DNA from: Rickettsiales bacterium
GTDB taxonomy: Bacteria > Pseudomonadota > Alphaproteobacteria > Rickettsiales > UBA3002
NCBI GenBank assembly: GCA_002725445.1
Contig: PBPD01000059.1
Span: 1 to 33,370, forward strand
Direction: 5' to 3'
DNA: 33,370 bases
In this document: in pieces, positions 32,096 through 33,370 of the stretch
How the letters are laid out: each line of letters starts with the position of its first letter
Position numbering within the stretch: the first letter of the stretch is position 1
Position numbers and translations under genes: made by a program
The notes under the pieces: generated by a model
What the model was told of the DNA's origin: nothing
The model's input: only the letters and a program-made list of their open reading frames with translations
The model's database searches: none

Positions 32096-32497
32096 ATGAT
32101 CGGTATCGTACTAGTAACGCACGGAAATTTGGCGCGCGAGTTTATCGCCATTGCGGAGCATGTGGTGGGCCCGCAAACCAATTTGTATCCTGTGTGTATT
32201 GAGCCAGATGACAATATGGAAAACCGGCGCGACGATATTATTGCGGCGGTAAAGCATGTGGATGATGGGCATGGCGTGGTGTTGCTGACAGATATGTTCG
32301 GTGGCACGCCTTCTAACCTTGCGATTTCTGTAATGGGTGAGGGGCAGGTGGAAGTGATTGCGGGCATAAACCTGCCTATGATCATCAAGTTGCTGAGTGT
32401 GCGCAATGCTTTGCCTATCCAACAGGCAGTACTGGCGGCGCAGGAATCTGGACGTAAATACATCAACGTAGCAAGCAATTTACTGAAGCGGGGGTAG
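32096..32497 (+). CDS. PTS EIIA component, mannose/fructose family
   Basis: This 133-residue protein is a mannose-type EIIA domain with phosphoacceptor H9 in VLVTHGNLA. It also has the conserved VVLLTDMFGGTPSNLAIS and IAGINLPMIIKLL. No EIIB, EIIC or EIID sugar-transport gene is adjacent. In alphaproteobacteria this protein usually serves a regulatory phosphorelay with EI(Ntr), HPr and EIIA(Ntr) rather than sugar uptake. ptsH follows after 3 nt, so they form one unit. Confidence 0.93.
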   Translation: MIGIVLVTHGNLAREFIAIAEHVVGPQTNLYPVCIEPDDNMENRRDDIIAAVKHVDDGHGVVLLTDMFGGTPSNLAISVMGEGQVEVIAGINLPMIIKLLSVRNALPIQQAVLAAQESGRKYINVASNLLKRG

Positions 32498-32500
32498 CAT

Positions 32501-32812
32501 ATGCCTCAGGCAAAACGCGTTGCAACCATCTCCAATAAAAAAGGATTACATGCCCGGGCGGCGGCAAAATTTGTCAAGAAAGCGAGCGAGTTTCGTGCTA
32601 TAATATCGGTAACACGATTAGGCACGCCGCCTGAGGGCTTACAGGATGAGGATATGGAGTGGACGGTTTCGGCTACCTCCATATTGGGGCTGATGATGTT
32701 GGCTGCAGAACCCGGTACAGAGCTGGAGTTGCAGGCCGACGGAGAAGATGCCGAAGCAGCAGTGCAAGCGCTGCAAAACCTTATCGATGCTAAGTTCGAC
32801 GAAGGCGAATAA
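32501..32812 (+). CDS. ptsH: HPr phosphocarrier with an insertion before the regulatory serine
   Basis: HPr carries phosphate from EI to EIIA proteins. The active H17 lies in KKGLHARAAAKFVKKAS. The regulatory serine targeted by HprK corresponds to S60 in SATSILGLMML. The protein has 103 residues, against about 85-90 normally. The extra length lies mainly between the two sites: 43 residues separate H17 and S60, while E. coli H15 and S46 are 31 apart. The added segment GTPPEGLQDEDMEW is acidic. AGCGGGGG upstream supports the ATG. Confidence 0.95.
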   Translation: MPQAKRVATISNKKGLHARAAAKFVKKASEFRAIISVTRLGTPPEGLQDEDMEWTVSATSILGLMMLAAEPGTELELQADGEDAEAAVQALQNLIDAKFDEGE

Positions 32813-32885
32813 TTCTGCGTGCATTAAACAGTTGAAAAAGCGTGGCTCTATGCCATGTTAAAATAAAAATACGCAGGGAGTAATT

Positions 32886-33370
32886 ATGTCGCAAAAAGTC
32901 GTAGATGATGTCCGTGTAGAGTCAAAAGGCCAACTGGATTGGGCGAATTATGCTGCAATGTATCACCAATCGATCGAAGACCCGTCTTCTTTCTGGGCCG
33001 AAAAAGGCGAAGAATACACATGGTTTAAAAAGTGGGATGAGGTCAAAGACACCAGCTTCGAGGGCGATGTTGACATAAAATGGTACAAGGGTGGCCAGCT
33101 GAACATCACAGTGAATTGTCTGGATCGGCATCTGGAGAGCCGTGGCGATAAAACCGCCTTTATCTGGGAGCCGGACGATCCTGAAGAAGCGCCGATTCAT
33201 TATACCTACCGTGAGCTGTATCATAAGGTGTGCGAGTTTGCGAACGCGCTGAAATCGCAGGGCGTTAAAAAAGGCGACCGCGTTACATTATACATGCCGA
33301 TGATTCCTGAAGCCGGCATTGCCATGCTGGCTTGCGCACGCATCGGGGCGGTGCATTCGGTGGTGTTTGG
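32886..33370 (+). CDS. acsA: Acetyl-CoA synthetase, N-terminal part
   Basis: The first 161 codons of an AMP-forming acetate-CoA ligase are present; the gene runs off the window. The visible part has WANYAAMYHQSIEDPSSFW and the family's WYKGGQLNITVNCLDRHL, then AFIWEPDDP and TYRELYHKVCEFANALKSQG. It ends in VTLYMPMIPEAGIAMLACAR and IGAVHSVVFG. These match Acs closely. GGGAG lies 7 nt before the ATG. It is 73 nt after ptsH and may have its own promoter. Confidence 0.95.
   Translation, partial: MSQKVVDDVRVESKGQLDWANYAAMYHQSIEDPSSFWAEKGEEYTWFKKWDEVKDTSFEGDVDIKWYKGGQLNITVNCLDRHLESRGDKTAFIWEPDDPEEAPIHYTYRELYHKVCEFANALKSQGVKKGDRVTLYMPMIPEAGIAMLACARIGAVHSVVF

Noticed and set aside
32815..32876. CTGCGT/ACGCAG pair flanking the ptsH-acsA gap as a hairpin terminator
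   Set aside because: The arms are six bases with a loop of about 50 nt and no T-run.
1..33370. CRISPR arrays, insertion sequences, riboswitches and rRNA
   Set aside because: Reading the window showed no regularly spaced repeats, transposase motifs, or conserved RNA elements other than the one tRNA.

Overview
The window reads as chromosomal DNA of a moderate-GC alphaproteobacterium. The family evidence is a COQ9 homologue, an NDUFA9-type reductase, an FzlA-like GST-fold protein, the kdsD-lptC-lptA-lptB-rpoN-hpf-ptsN-hprK order, a short C-terminal-only HPr kinase and a DUF1189 membrane protein. Genes are tightly packed with many 1-17 nt overlaps. No gap exceeds about 220 nt. No transposase, integrase, CRISPR array or rRNA was seen. 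I cannot name the genus from sequence alone.

Layout. Positions 1-2910 hold the tail of a SIMPL-domain gene, then the E2 and E3 subunits of pyruvate dehydrogenase. Positions 2946-5667 hold an unrecognised gene with a nuclease-like motif, convergent with coq9, and an orphan PAS-type histidine kinase. Positions 5833-8677 (minus strand) form a probable operon: NDUFA9-like reductase, DUF1189 membrane protein, GST-fold protein (probable FzlA) and glutaredoxin. Positions 8792-12000 carry a GT2-GT4 fusion glycosyltransferase overlapped by a second glycosyltransferase. A tRNA-Leu(CAG) with its own sigma70-like promoter follows at 12078-12164.

Positions 12245-23823 are the accessory-looking part. They hold a small unknown protein overlapping a His-tailed membrane protein, a secreted gluzincin-like protein coupled to a DUF3095 cyclase-like protein, an unknown membrane-anchored protein, a divergent phosphoenolpyruvate carboxylase homologue, a hybrid histidine kinase with an ethylene-receptor-type sensor, and an unknown protein with a serine-hydrolase elbow.

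Positions 23896-33370 return to core genes: ribonuclease D (apparently with an ATT start), the KDO and LPS-transport block kdsD-lptC-lptA-lptB, rpoN, a CpaF-type ATPase, hpf, the nitrogen-PTS genes ptsN-hprK-EIIA(Man)-ptsH, and the 5' end of acetyl-CoA synthetase.

No single feature proves a new system. The best leads are the divergent PEPC homologue beside the unknown membrane protein, the GYSKGG protein, the ethylene-type kinase, the gluzincin/cyclase-like pair, the ATT-started rnd, the HPr with an insertion facing a short HPr kinase, and repeated palindromes and short motifs in front of the unrecognised genes.
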